Assembly (NCBI GenBank): GCA_020064725.1
Contig: JAGTWJ010000006.1
Coordinates: forward strand, 992,001 to 1,056,000
Length of the DNA: 64,000 bases
Direction of reading: 5' to 3'
DNA from: Drechslerella dactyloides
Taxonomy: Eukaryota > Ascomycota > Orbiliomycetes > Orbiliales > Orbiliaceae
Shown here piece after piece: positions 10,869 through 22,846 of the stretch. The position numbers were made by a program, and so were the translations under genes. The notes below the pieces were generated by a model. It did not search any database, was not told the origin of the DNA, and saw only the letters and a list, made by a program, of their open reading frames with translations. Positions within the stretch are counted from its first letter, which is position 1. Each line of letters starts with the position of its first letter.

Positions 10869-13138
10869 ATGCCGCCAACGCAGGAGACTAAGGGGTCAGC
10901 TCACCTGCTTTCCCCCGAGCACTACGACGACGATGCCTCCACGCTCCGAGGCTCCTCGGAAGACGACCAGCATCCGACTGCTCAGAACTTCCAGGCTATA
11001 AGACGAGGCTCGTCGCAAGAATACGAGGAAGAACACCGGAGGATATTTGATGACCTGGACGACGACGACCTGGTCGTCCACCATAGCGAAATCAACATGG
11101 ATGTCAACATGGATGATAGGGAAGTTCTGGATTCAGAAGATGAAAGGGAGAGGTTGCTCAGCGTCGCGAAAGATGATGCGTCGCTATTCGGTAGCTTGGG
11201 CAGGAAGAAAGGAAGACGTGTATTGGTCGGGAGCATGAGAGACACGTACAAGATGGAGGAAGGCACCGGGAAGAAGGTTGATATGAAGGTCTATGATATC
11301 GACAGGCAGAATGTAAGACCCCACATCTACGCGATCCCGCGATCTGTCCGTACTGACAGTTTTGCGTCGTTTACTAGACTCGGAGGCCAACCATTATCAA
11401 GCTAGCAATATTCACGATCGCCTTGACGTCTTTCTTGGTAGCGCTGATTGGAGGCGCGATGCAATACTCGTCCTCGGGCGCCGGCTTCTCCAAGTCTATA
11501 TGGAGCAACGGGACCCACGAATATCACCCAACCACGGTCCTGATATCCCTCGATGGCTTCCGCGCGGATTTCCTACGCCGCGGCTTGTCGCCAACACTGC
11601 AGAAGTTTATCGATACCGGCGTATCACCGGCGTACATGTACCCAAGCTTTCCAAGCGTCACATTTCCTAATCACTGGAGTATCGTAACCGGTCTCTACCC
11701 GGAGTCTCACGGCGTTGTCGGAAATTCATTCTGGGACCCGATACTTGAAAAGGAGTTCTTTTATACTGACCCGGAGAGGTCGCTTCAGCCTTACTGGTGG
11801 GGGGGAGAGCCGATCTGGGAAACAGCTGAACGACAAGGCTTAAAGGCTGCCGTCCACATGTGGCCAGGCTCCGAAATGCATCCCGCCCCATACGAGATCT
11901 CATATCTGGACCATTTCAATAAGTCCGAGGCTATCCCGAATAAAATCGATCGGATTATGGAGTGGCTAGATAAGCCTCTCGACTCGCGACCGCAGCTCAT
12001 CGCGTCATACTTCCACCATGTCGACACTGCAGGCCACAAATACGGCCCCAATTCAACAGAAGTCAATAATACAATTACCATTGTAGACAACATGCTCGCG
12101 CAGCTTTTTAGTGATATCGAAGCCCGGAATCTGACCAACATCGTGAATGTTGTTGTTGTGTCTGACCATGGCATGGCGACGACAAGCAACGACCGCCTCA
12201 TCTTCCTGGATGATATTATCGACATGAAAGATGTCGAAATGAGTGACGGCTGGCCGCTTTATGGTCTTCGTATTAAAGCGGATGCTAACATGACCGCCAT
12301 CCATGAGACCTTGGCAAAGGAGGCGGCCAACTCACCCAATTGGGATGTGTATCTCAGGGATGTCGACATGCCAGAACGGTGGCATTTTTCCAAGAACCCC
12401 AGGATCGCACCGCTCTGGATAGTCCCGCAGACGGGATGGGCGATCGTCACAAGGCCAGAACACGACCCATCCAAGACGAACAAACCCTACAGCCCACGCG
12501 GTCTGCATGGCTACGACAACATGCATCCCCTGATGCGGTCGATTTTTGTCGCTCGGGGACCGGCATTTCCACACCCGCCGGGGACAAGAGTTGAGCCGTT
12601 TGGCAACTGGGAAGTCTATGGTATGCTTTGCCACAGCCTCGGACTAAAAGAATCCCCGATCGGAAACAATGGTACCATGGCGTGGGGGACATCGAACGGA
12701 GGATTTAAACTTGCGTCGTCGGCTGCGGGGGATGAAGAAGACGTTAAAGACCTGCCTGCTGAAGCTAGTCTAACAATCCCAGCAGCGCCGGATACTTTCC
12801 AGCCGACAAAATCCCCGGCCCCGCTTGATGACAGTGAAAAGCTCATCTTGAGCCACATATCGGCAGCCAAATCCTTACAAGTTGACGAGCCGGTAACAGA
12901 GCAGCCTAGGCCAACTTTTAAGCCGAGTACGGGGTCCCCGGACGAAGCGCCGACTGGTAGCCCCAGCGTGTCAAAACCCGTCGTCGTCGATGACAGCACA
13001 GGCAACTCGACAGACGCTGAAAAGCAGAAAGAGGCCAATGAGAAGGGATACTCAAGTTGGTTTGAGTATATGAAGGCCAAGGCCAAAGAGCTGAAGACAA
13101 CCATAGCGGACTGGTGGAGCAATTTCTGGGGTTCATAG
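10869..13138 (+). CDS. Type II membrane nucleotide pyrophosphatase/phosphodiesterase
   Basis: Join 10869..11312 and 11378..13138, 734 residues. The 65-nt intron has donor GTAAGA, branch TACTGAC and acceptor ACTAG, and is in phase 0. Residues 1-150 are acidic and polar. Residues about 153-176 form one hydrophobic span, placing the C-terminal catalytic part in the lumen or outside. The phosphodiesterase domain has the alkaline-phosphatase-superfamily motifs: SLDGF with metal-binding Asp207, FPSVTFPNHW with nucleophile Thr243, HHVDTAGHKYGP and SDHGM. Yeast Npp1 and Npp2, the closest functional counterparts, hydrolyse extracellular nucleotides to release phosphate. The last 150 residues are Pro/Ser/Thr-rich and end in a short amphipathic stretch. 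The gene converges on the P450. Confidence 0.93.
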
Positions 13139-13706
13139 AGCATGGTTACGATTTTAGTCTAGTTTCGGGGGGGCGTTCATGGTTTCCAGCTCTAACATTC
13201 ATATCCGCTTGGATTGCATCGAAGCATCGTTTCATTTGATTTACTGACACCCAAAGTTATCCCATAATTATCGTGGTTCTGTTGGTATCTTTCTGTTAGT
13301 TGCAGCTGCTAGACTACATTTCAATTTCATGTCAACTTCCATTCAAACTTCTTATTGTAATTTTCATGTGTCATTGCTAGAAGTACACCCAGAAACCTTG
13401 GCGACAGTATTGATCAAGAGGCTCCGATTAAGAATAAGATGAAAGCCTATAAGCGCTATGTAAAGAAAGCAACGTCAAGTAAGAAAGCAAACGATCGAAC
13501 CATGCCATCCCGTCATGCATATTGACACCCATTTTGATTCGTAAAAAGTAATAAGCGAGAGAGAATCCAGAGCCATTGCTCCAGGGCCAGTAAAAAACTT
13601 GAAGGAAGAAACCGATACCGCGATTATGCACGTACGACCATTGGAAACAGGCTGGGAGTGCGCACCTTCAACATGAACGAAAGGGAAATTGATACCGATA
13701 CCATCT
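13139..13706. other. Convergent 3' intergenic region
   Basis: 567 bp between the stop codons of two convergent genes. It is AT-rich in its first half and probably holds both 3' untranslated regions. No separate gene or hairpin terminator is evident. Confidence 0.6.
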
Positions 13707-15821
13707 TCAATCCTTGAAACATTTCGCCAAAACGCCCTTACCGCCCACACACATTGTCAGCGTAGCGTTCAGCTTCATAAACGGATTTGGCTCGCCGTTC
13801 TCAAATCGTGTGAATCGCTGGAAGAGTCTGACGATAGCGTATGAGGCTTCAACTAGAGCAAACTGCTGCCCGAGGCAGATTCTTGGGCCCCCGTTGAACG
13901 GGAGGTACTCGAAGTTGCCGAATCCTTCCTTGTTGTGTGACTCTCCAAAGCGTTCAGGGCGGAAGCTAGAGTAGAGAAAGATTCAGTTTGGGAACTTGAA
14001 CAGCGATAGGTGTTCGATAAAGGGAATGGCATACCAGTTAGAATCAGGACCCCAGATATCCTCGCGTCGATGCATAGTGTAGACAGAGTACTCAATGGAG
14101 GTCCCTTTGGGCACGAATATTGGACTCTTTCCATCGGCGCCACCTCCAAGTGGCAGGGTGGTATCCTCGATAGCAGCGCGAACGTTGAAAGGGACGACAG
14201 GATAAAGCCTCAGAGTCTCGTCAATGACCCATCGAAGGTACTTGCAGCTCTTCAACTTGTCAAACGTGAGAAGGCTGCCATCGTCTTCTCCAAAATGTTC
14301 CTTGATTGCAGCGCGGAGTTTCTCTTCTACCTCTGGGTGACGGACCAAAAGGTAGAAAACGAACGAGAGCAGACTGGCGGTGGTATCTCGGCCGGCAAGG
14401 AGAATGTTCAGAAGGGCATCTCGTAGAATAGTTGGGTCCTGAGTTTCCTTTGCAATTTCTTCGAGGAAGACATATCGCTTCTTGCCAGGCTTCTCCGGCT
14501 CTTGAAGACCGACTCTGTTGTGGTGCTCAATGGCACGGTGGACGTACTTGTCGGCGAATTCGTGGCAGATTCTGTTGGCCTCCTTGAACTCTTCTGGGTT
14601 ATGCATATAGTAGTATTTGCGGAGACGGTACCGATTAACGATGTGTCGCTGGGACAGATCAAATGCACGGGCGAATCGGTTGCCGACGGGAATTTCATTA
14701 ACTTCTCCCCGAAGAACGTTACGCCGGTGCATCAGAGTCTCGCAGCTTCTATATTCATGAACACGTGTGAGCAGGTTGATGCGGCCTCGGTTGTATATCT
14801 CCAAGCTGACAGGAGGGATTGGCTTACTCTCCGAACAAGAAATGCGTCGCTGTATCGATAGTCAGTTCAAAGAAGAGTTCCTGGAGATCGACGATTCTGC
14901 CATCTGTTGGGATACAGTCTATCATTATTTTGATGTGCTCCTCCATATTCTCAAGCTGTGTGATCTGATCCCTCGTGAACTGCGGCCGAAGGAGGGCCCT
15001 CGAATGCTCCCAGGCTCGGCCGTCCATTGAGAAAATCCCTGAGCCTAGCAAAGGGCCGAAGGAGCCGATGCGAGGAGGTCCGATGCCGAAGTCCTTGAAT
15101 TGAGCAGTGAGGACAGCCTGGATGTTGCGTGGCTCTGCCGTCGTGATGGAGGTTGAGCCTGAACGTCAGACGTACAGGATCAACGTTAGCACAACAGTGA
15201 CCATGTCTCTCGTGTAACATGCAGGGTTCGGGGGGTTAGAAGGAGGGAACGTTTGTATACATACCCAAAAATCTAACAGCATATGTATTACCCCATCTAA
15301 GAGTGGACTCCAGTAAGCTTAGTCTGCATTACAAATAACTCAGGACCCCAGTAGGCCCCAATATACAAAAATTCATCATGAATAGGATAGGTAGACTCTG
15401 TTCCATGTAACAGGACAGACATACTTAAGGCTCTCAGATCTAATTCGCAAAAGGTTTTCCGTCAGCAGGATATTCAAATGCGAGGACGTGCTGCTACACG
15501 CTCAGATACAAAAAGGAAATACAATACAACGTACCTGGCCCACTCGGGAAGCGATTGGTTTTCGAAGTTCTATGCAAACGGTGGATTTGAGATTAGGATA
15601 TTGCGGAGCAAATTGATCGAGAGCCCATAAAGGTGCAGTATACTTACCCACATAATCACGCTATAGATATCGAGACCAAAGGGAAGTTTGCCGGCTTTCA
15701 GAGGAGGACGTTCCGTACCATGCAGCTTGCGGAACTTCCTCTCTCGGAGGTAGAAATCGATTTTACTGTACACGTAGTATCCAACGAGGGATACCACGGC
15801 CAGCCACAACCAGTGGAACAT
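13707..15821 (-). CDS. CYP52-like cytochrome P450, seven exons
   Basis: In transcript order the exons are 15821-15648, 15569-15535, 15439-15425, 15296-15265, 15158-14828, 14745-14035 and 13965-13707, giving 518 residues. Every junction has GT donors and AG acceptors and keeps frame. The protein has an N-terminal membrane anchor (FHWLWLAVVSLVGYYVY), the oxygen-binding I-helix motif AGRDTT (313-318), ExxR as ETLR (372-375), FRPERF (434-439) and the haem loop FNGGPRICLG with ligand Cys463. Length and motifs fit the CYP52 clan, which hydroxylates the terminal carbon of alkanes and fatty acids at the ER with an NADPH reductase. The substrate cannot be read from sequence. The acceptor AAG at 14748-14746 is the least certain junction. 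Exon 3 is only 15 nt. No secondary-metabolite genes flank it. Confidence 0.9.
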
Positions 15822-16015
15822 CTTGACGATCTGCTGCAGTTGGAGCACAGGGCTTAAGATGTGTGTTGAGCAAAGAAGTCTGGAGGGGGAGAGACGGGAC
15901 GGATGGATGGACGGATGGATGGACGGACGAGCAAGCGAGAGAATGGAGAACGACCCGGTGATGGAGGTGCAATGAGGATGGAGACGCAGGTGATGGTGGA
16001 GGTGAAGGCAGAGAT
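15822..16015. promoter_or_regulatory. P450 upstream region with GGAT/GGAC repeat
   Basis: The stretch directly upstream of the P450 start. It contains a short GGATGGATGGAC-type tandem repeat at 15899-15928, just before a longer G-rich repeat. On the coding (minus) strand both are pyrimidine-rich, as is common in fungal promoters and leaders. No defined transcription-factor site was assigned. Confidence 0.4.
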
Positions 16016-16020
16016 GAAGG

Positions 16021-16092
16021 GGGAGATGGGGAGGGAGATGGGGAGGGAGATGGGGAGGGAGATGGGGAGGGAGATGGAGATGGAGATGGAGT
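16021..16092 (+). repeat. 12-bp G-rich tandem repeat
   Basis: Four complete copies and a degenerate fifth of the 12-bp unit GGGAGATGGGGA, followed by GGAGAT half-units. The plus strand has at least eight runs of three or four guanines with short loops, so it could form a G-quadruplex; the minus strand is a polypyrimidine tract. It lies 200-270 bp upstream of the P450 start codon. Confidence 0.9.
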
Positions 16093-18859
16093 CTGGGAGT
16101 AGTCTTCGTCCTTGCTGAGAATGGAAAGCGGCAAGCGCAAATATATATCGATTATAGTGGACCTGCACGCAGTAAGTCCACCTGCGGCGGTCTCCTCCTA
16201 CATACAAATCGCCTATCCTGCGGCTATTCACTTGTAAAATAAACTACAATGACGACCCCATGGCCCTGCCACTGCCCGCTGTCCAATGCCGGAAAAGAAA
16301 TTGCAGGAACCAAGTTTTAGTTCGCCCCGCTCCTTGCATGCGTTATCCAAGCCAACTGGCTGCTATCAACCACGGCCTTGTCGATAGCGACAGGACCCTG
16401 GACCCTCTCTGGGGGCATTATATGCACGCTTCAGGTATTGCTCATGCGACGGCCTCAGTTAGCCCGCCGTCAGCGTCCGGGCATACGAGTCTCTATTAGC
16501 ATAAGCAAGCATGACGACAGATACATGTGGTGTTACTTTGAACATTCGTGTCAGAACCCCAAATTGAGGTCTAATCCCGAGAGGGATAGATTGCTTTTGG
16601 CTTCTTAACCTCAGGAAGGCATGGCGTCTGTAGTTAATCAAGATCATCCAGATCGGTCAAATTCTGGGGTAAGACGGCCTAAATTTCTCCCCGATAATGC
16701 CTTTCGATCCGCTCTAATTCAACCGCTTGGATTCAACCGAATGGCCGCTTGAATAGGAAAGAAGCGTTGCATTAGACTGTTCACATGGGTCGACACTTGG
16801 CAGCGCCATTACCGACCTCGTCAAATGTCGGTTGTAAGCTTGTGATTGCATCTTTGGATCAAGGACTGCGACTAATGTGGAGCTGGCGCCAGAAGCCCGG
16901 TATCTGCGCTCCAGCCAAAGCGGATGCATATGTAATTCATTCCATGTGCATTTCATGTCCCTTCAAGCATCTCCTGCCGGTAGGTGAGCATGTGGGGAAA
17001 CGAGACCCTTGCGATTTAAAGGAACAAGAGACCACCCGTTGTGCACCACTATCTTTCCTCGAGGTGATTCGCACATGACCTTTAGAAGTGGGCTCGACAG
17101 GATTGACGCTGTAACGCTACCTTCAAACCTACAGAGCCAACCGACTATTAACAAATAATCCGAAACTCTGTCGACCCGCTGCCCACACTCCAGCCTAAGC
17201 CAATCCATCTTCAAGAGCATGGGAATCCTTGAAAGGGTGCTCTTAGCGTCATTCCTGCGTCAACCTCCGACGCTTACAACTCCACCTCGAGTCTCGAACA
17301 TCGATGATCAAGATGCTTGATCTTGCACCCGCATGGTGTTCCTGTGTTCGACAATGTTCGTCCCGCAAACGCTTACAGCCGCCAAAAGCGACAATAGAAT
17401 CAAGATAGAGTCTTGAAGCTTGCCGACTGGTCGAATATCAATGGTCGCTCCAACCGGGCCGGTTAGGCTAACTAATACTTTTGTTGCCGGATTCTCGAAC
17501 AATTCTAGGTCCTAGCTTGCCGTCCGCTCAATAATACTGGCACGATATACACAAGGATCTCCTGGCAGAACCTTGTCAGACACAGTCGATCTCTCACGAT
17601 AGCTGAAAGGGTAGGGGGGGCTTCCTGCTGACAGCATCTGCTTCACAAATCTAAAAATGCAATTGACCAACCGAGATCTCGGAATGAGTATCTAGTTAAT
17701 AATATCGGCATTATCACAGGTCAAAACGTCCCGAGTAGTTACAAGAGGAATGGAGTCTTCTAGAAGATCCAATCTGACTCCGGGTCTTTCTATCTGGCCT
17801 ACTCCCCATGCCCCTGAAGATGGAAAGAAGTGTGGATATTTGAAAGCTGCTTAGCAGCTGGAAATATAAGGCCCATATAACGTCGCTCCACGCCTTATTC
17901 TTTTGTTTTGTCATGGACAGCGGATAAAACTAGCACTATGCAGATTTGAGATCGGACATGGGTACTTAAGTACTTAATCATTTTACCTCCGCCTTGGTTC
18001 GGCACCTTATTGTCGATCTTACCAATTGAATGTCCCATGTTCTGCTATATGGAAGTATTTCAATTCTTGGAACCTGAGGACATAGCTGGCCAGCGCTGGC
18101 TGGTCCAGAGATGTCGAATGTGCATCAAATATTCCGGTCAAGTACCAGAAGAGGGAAAAGTATATGCAAATTGTTTAAAGACCTGGTAAGTGCAAACCGA
18201 GGAGTAGTTAGCGCGTTTCAAAAACCTTATCAATAGTATAATGCCTGTGGGTATATAATACTGTCAGAAAATCTGAGCTGCGAGCCCGAACCATCGAGTA
18301 CTTCTGCTGCTTCGAGCTTGGACGGTGCAAAATTCCGATCACGCGACCAGATTGAAGCTGTCATTATATTGGCCTTAACAACCCTTTTAAGCCCTATACA
18401 AGATTTCAGAGGCGGCCTCATTGGTCTTCATGCTCTGGTGGTAATTCAGTATTGTGCTATATGGATCTGTGTACATCCTTCTTTGTTCGGTTGCTCTTCC
18501 CGACCCGTCCTGAATTCAAAGCTGCCGTTGTAACTATAGCTCACGTGCATGCAGGAGACAACCGCCGCGTCCACCCAACCTGAGATCCCGTTGCTCGTCA
18601 ACGGCTGAGGCTAAGACTTGTCAGACTTTGATATCTGGATGTCAAATACCAACGGGAAAGGCGGCAACCAGAAGTGGCAACTTAGCGGCCGCGAATACGG
18701 ATCTGGAAACAATCGAGCTAACCTTACCACGTAGATTTGCGTTTAAGATTGAGATCGAGTAGTGTGCAACGCTCGAGATGAGAGCTTCAAAGCAACAGTG
18801 CACTGGTGCAGCCTTGACAGACCAAATTGCCCTTTCGAATGGTTATCAGAGCAAGGTGG
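16093..18859. other. Intergenic, no gene recognised
   Basis: About 2.8 kb between the P450 promoter repeat and an AT palindrome. Only short frames occur on either strand and none joins by splice sites to a recognisable protein. A TACTTAAGTACTTAA palindrome is at 17963-17977. Composition is ordinary, and no terminal repeats or transposase remnants were seen. Confidence 0.5.
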
Positions 18860-18866
18860 AATGGCC

Positions 18867-18894
18867 GCAATATATAATATATATAATATATTGC
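18867..18894. repeat. AT-rich near-perfect inverted repeat
   Basis: A 28-bp inverted repeat of the form GCAATATAT...ATATATTGC with one mismatched pair and no spacer. It can form a cruciform or hairpin. No function is known. Confidence 0.7.
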
Positions 18895-20711
18895 AACAGC
18901 ATGCTCGCTATTTTGTCACCAATTAACTAAGTACATGTACTTAAGTACCTAGCTTGCTGGCCAGCTAATAGCTTAAGCGGTATTAACTTCGTAACGTTAT
19001 TCCAATAGCAAGGGCCCATGAGCGTGGGGAGGCACTTCATTCCTTAAGGATCACGCTGAATCGGTACCGCGGTGCAGCAGCCAACAGCAGCGAATTCAAT
19101 AAAAATTAGCATAAAGACGAAGTACCCAAGAGGAATTATCAGTTGAAAGTATTCGGAGCTTCTACTATCACGGTCGTTTGCTTTGCACTGGCGTTACATT
19201 ATACATTATCAGGCAGCGATGCAGAAGCGAGCGGCGTTTTGCTGCAGTGCTAGGTGAACCGGTGGGCTTGTGTAGGCCCAATTGTTTCTCCACGTGGGCG
19301 CACAAATTTCACCAGATATGTCCCATAGCGCCACTTTATCGTTGAGGCTGCCTGGGCAGCGTACTAAGTGCCCCACGTGCATGTATCCGGTTCCGGTCTT
19401 AAGATAATTGTGTATGCCTTTGTCAGTGTCAAGGGTCGCTGATAGCTCTAGATGAACCTGTTCTCCAGGGACGAGTCTCCGAGGATTCAGCTGCAGCCGA
19501 GCGGTGGCGACTGGGTTATCGCGGGATGGTGGCCATATCAGGTGTTGGTCCTATTTGGACGAATACTGAAGGCGGTTTCGTTTTGCCTAGTGCACGTTAT
19601 ACGTTTGCTTTTCGCTCTTGTTTTCATAGCTATATAGATAATGGGAAACCGCGAATGCAGAGATATATATAAATTGATTTTCTAATGCTTACAATCAGCG
19701 CCCCGGTCACCGTTATGCGTATACGTCTCACGAGCTCGCTTCCTAGCTTTCATCATCTACTTTGGCTCGTCGATCCGAGATTGGAACCCACTACCCGCCT
19801 TCTAAGTATCTCAAGCTTGCATGTGCTAGTTGCCCCAAGATTTCTTTCCAACGTGGAATCACGGTTTGAACCAGCGCACACCAACCGGCCCTCAGCAGAT
19901 TGCCCGTGGCTCCGGCCGTGTTTTAGGCAGGCAGTCCGAGATGTCAGAAATCCAGGTGAACCCCCGCGTGGTGAGACAACATCCTCGCTTGATGTTCCAC
20001 AGCCAACGCACCTATAGGAGGACAAGAAAGACGGGTACGCATGTGGGGTGCCATGCAGGATAGAAAAATTGGGCAGCTCAGAGTCGGCGAATGGCAATTT
20101 TGTTACAGCCTTTTACTCTCTGGATCGGCTGGCAGGCCGGCGCTGACTGTGGTACAGAGAAGCTCTACAAACGGGATCCTTGGTACTGCCCAAATGCAAA
20201 TGCAAATGCTGGGAAACTCGAATGTGGCACATCCCGCGTACTGGGAAACCGTAGATAGGCCCGTGCCGGCCAGAAATTTGACTTCCTGTTTCAAGAAGAA
20301 AGCAAAGGGAGGGGCGAATAAACATTTATATCGAACCGGTATCTGCCGAAATTCCTGATCCGATTTCGTTGTTTGCCTTCTCCTTTTGACAATTCCCATA
20401 TGGCCATTTCCTCGAAGTTGAATGAAGTTATTGATATATAACGCCCTTTTCCGCCTTGTAGGTATGATCTTAATCTAACCCGATCACAGACTCCACAAAT
20501 TCTTGGATTTGTTTATTCTACGTTTCCCCGCATACGTATTTCTCGACCGGATATGCATATGACAGTATCGAAACCAAGCTTGACACAGCCTATTTATTCA
20601 CACGATTCGGGGTGTGCCCTGGCATACATTCGAATATTCACGTCGCAACCGGAATCTAGCTTCAAGATAAAGCTTGCCAAATAATCAATCGCTGCAACAG
20701 CTGGGCGCTCA
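18895..20711. other. Intergenic upstream of kinase-like gene
   Basis: About 1.8 kb with no convincing coding frame. A second copy of the TACTTAAGTAC palindrome, preceded by GTACATGTAC, is at 18931-18948. The 110-codon frames at 19.7-20.1 kb overlap on both strands and look like chance. The promoter of the kinase-like gene should lie at the right end. Confidence 0.5.
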
Positions 20712-22846
20712 ATGACAGACGCGCATACCTTCTTCAACATGCCGATGTACTTCGAGGGAAAGAAAACGGTACCAGCACAGCCTTCAATGGAAGCCCTGCA
20801 AAGAAGTGCGAAGAACTTAAGTATCAAGTCATCGGCGTCCCCTCGAGACTCCGTATCCTCAAAGTCCATCAAATCTGTCGGGTCTTCCTATTCATCACGG
20901 AGCAGCAATGTACCCAGCAGTTTTTATGGAGCGACGAAGCTATCCACCACAGGTCCCGCATCCGACCCTAGAGATACCGCCAATACCGCCAACTTCACTC
21001 CGATCAGCACTCAAGATGTAATGATATTTACCTACGGCTATCGGGCTTACACCGATCCTCTCTATGCACCTGGCGGGTTCGAGACCATAAGTTGGGATAC
21101 CGAAAAGATCGACGAAACGGTCACTCATCAATTCCTCAGAGATAGGATTCCATCACAACGAGGGAAATCGAAACTAGATGTGGAAGTAGGTTTCGGTGAC
21201 GGGCTCACGGATGAGACCTATGGAGAATGGGTGGTACAGAAAGCCAAAAGGTACCTAATGCATCGCCCTAATTCATGATGGCCTTGCGGAAATTTAACTA
21301 ATTTATCCTGAGACTATTCCTCCTGCTCCTAGAATTCGGTACGCCGGAGAGAATATTTGATGTCGTCGACCAGTCCTGGGATGATGACGACCTGCCTCTT
21401 GAACCAAGGAACATTCATCGCTTGAAGCTTCGCGAACATTACGACAAAGCCCTAGAAAACAAATTTTACAAGCGCCAATTTTCGTACATTCTGAAAGAGA
21501 TGCCTTACAGAACTCATGTAGAATATGCGGACGAAGATGAAGTACCGTTAGTAGTTTCCTATCGCCAGAAGAGCCTTGGATTTTCTTTCCCTGGGGACGA
21601 CAGAGTGCACCGCCCTCGAAACAAAAACCTCATGATCTACCGCCGCAAAGTAGCTTTAGGATCAGAACCCAATAGTCTGATTGGGAAAGATTTCCTGGCT
21701 GAGGTGGATACGTTGCGTAATATCATGCATCCTCATGTCGTCGACTTTCAAGCCAGCTACACTTACCTCAACGACGGCTTCGTCCTCACAACCCCCGCAT
21801 GCGACTACTCTCTCAAAACTTTCATACAAAATCCATCCAGCACATTCAAATCACTGAACAAAGCACAGCGGAGAAGAAAAATATTAGGATGGATTCATTG
21901 CCTTGCAGATGCACTAGCATATCTCCACGATCAGGAAATAACGGCGCTGGATATCAGACCACGCACAATCCTTGTCTGCGGGGATACTGTCTACTTCTCG
22001 GATATCTCGATACTTACTGGATTGGATCCCAATACAAGAAGGATCGACCATGTCGAAGCAGAGCGCTATGAATATGGCGCACCCGAACACTGGAGCCGAA
22101 AGCATTCAGCACACAGCATCCCCTCTACACCTATCACGGGTACCGTCCGTGCCCGATCCTTCTTCAAATCCATCCCCATGATTTCCAGTAGTAACTCTTT
22201 GCCACAAACATGGAATAATGATGGGGATGTCCCATCCGAAAATTTGGAACAATCTGCCTCCAGCGACAATTTGGACCGTGTGGCACAGGGACCGCAGCTC
22301 TCCGCGGCGCGGGTTGGCGAGTGGGCACAAGAGGTTTCGAACCCAATCAAGGCATCAACTTTTTCGCTGGCCTGTATTTTTATGGACCTTCTGACCTTCA
22401 ACGCAAAGAAGAAGATTTCCGCATTCCAATCCTACCGCTCCGTCAAGAAAGGTTCTTCTCGTGGGGCCGCAAAACCAGACTCGTCATTCCATGCGAACCT
22501 AGGCCAAGTTGCTTCTTGGATCGGTGTGCTCGACAGAGAGGTCTCAAAGCGGGGCCTGGAAGACTGGGCTGTGAAGAGTATCCTCCAGATTTGCGCAAGC
22601 ATGTTTTACAGGGAACCCGGTCTGCGAACTCCGCCGCGAGATGTCGCAGACATGTTCTGGAACATACTCCGCGATGAAGGTGGGATGCCACACTGTGGGA
22701 CCGACGGCAAGCTCCCTTCAAAAGAAGACCTGGAAGAGGCCGCATTGCTCGGCCGTGGAAATATGGAATGGGAGTGGCCATGGGGTCAGAAAATGCATTC
22801 GTCTCGTATCCGGTCCCTGACTGAAGTCAGCAACTATTCTACTTGA
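20712..22846 (+). CDS. Fungal protein kinase-like protein, degenerate active site
   Basis: Join 20712..21250 and 21313..22846, 690 residues. The 62-nt intron has donor GTACCT, branch TAACTAAT and acceptor CTGAG, which gives KAKRLFLLLLEFGTPERIF across the junction. The obvious later acceptor CCTAG puts the exon out of frame. Residues 1-90 are Ser-rich. The kinase-like fold spans roughly 270-640: a possible beta-3 lysine at 292, a helix-C glutamate at 310, ALDIRPRTI in place of HRDLKPxN (Asp393 kept, Lys to Arg395, Asn to Thr398), SDIS in place of DFG (Asp410 kept), and GAPE at 435-438. Loss of the catalytic Lys and Asn suggests weak or absent phosphotransfer, but divergent fungal kinases can remain active. 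I know no substrate or pathway. Confidence 0.8.

Noticed and set aside
13612..13660. 5S rRNA-like start (CACGTACGACCATTGG)
   Set aside because: Similarity ends after about 12 bases; none of the conserved internal promoter boxes of 5S rRNA genes follows.
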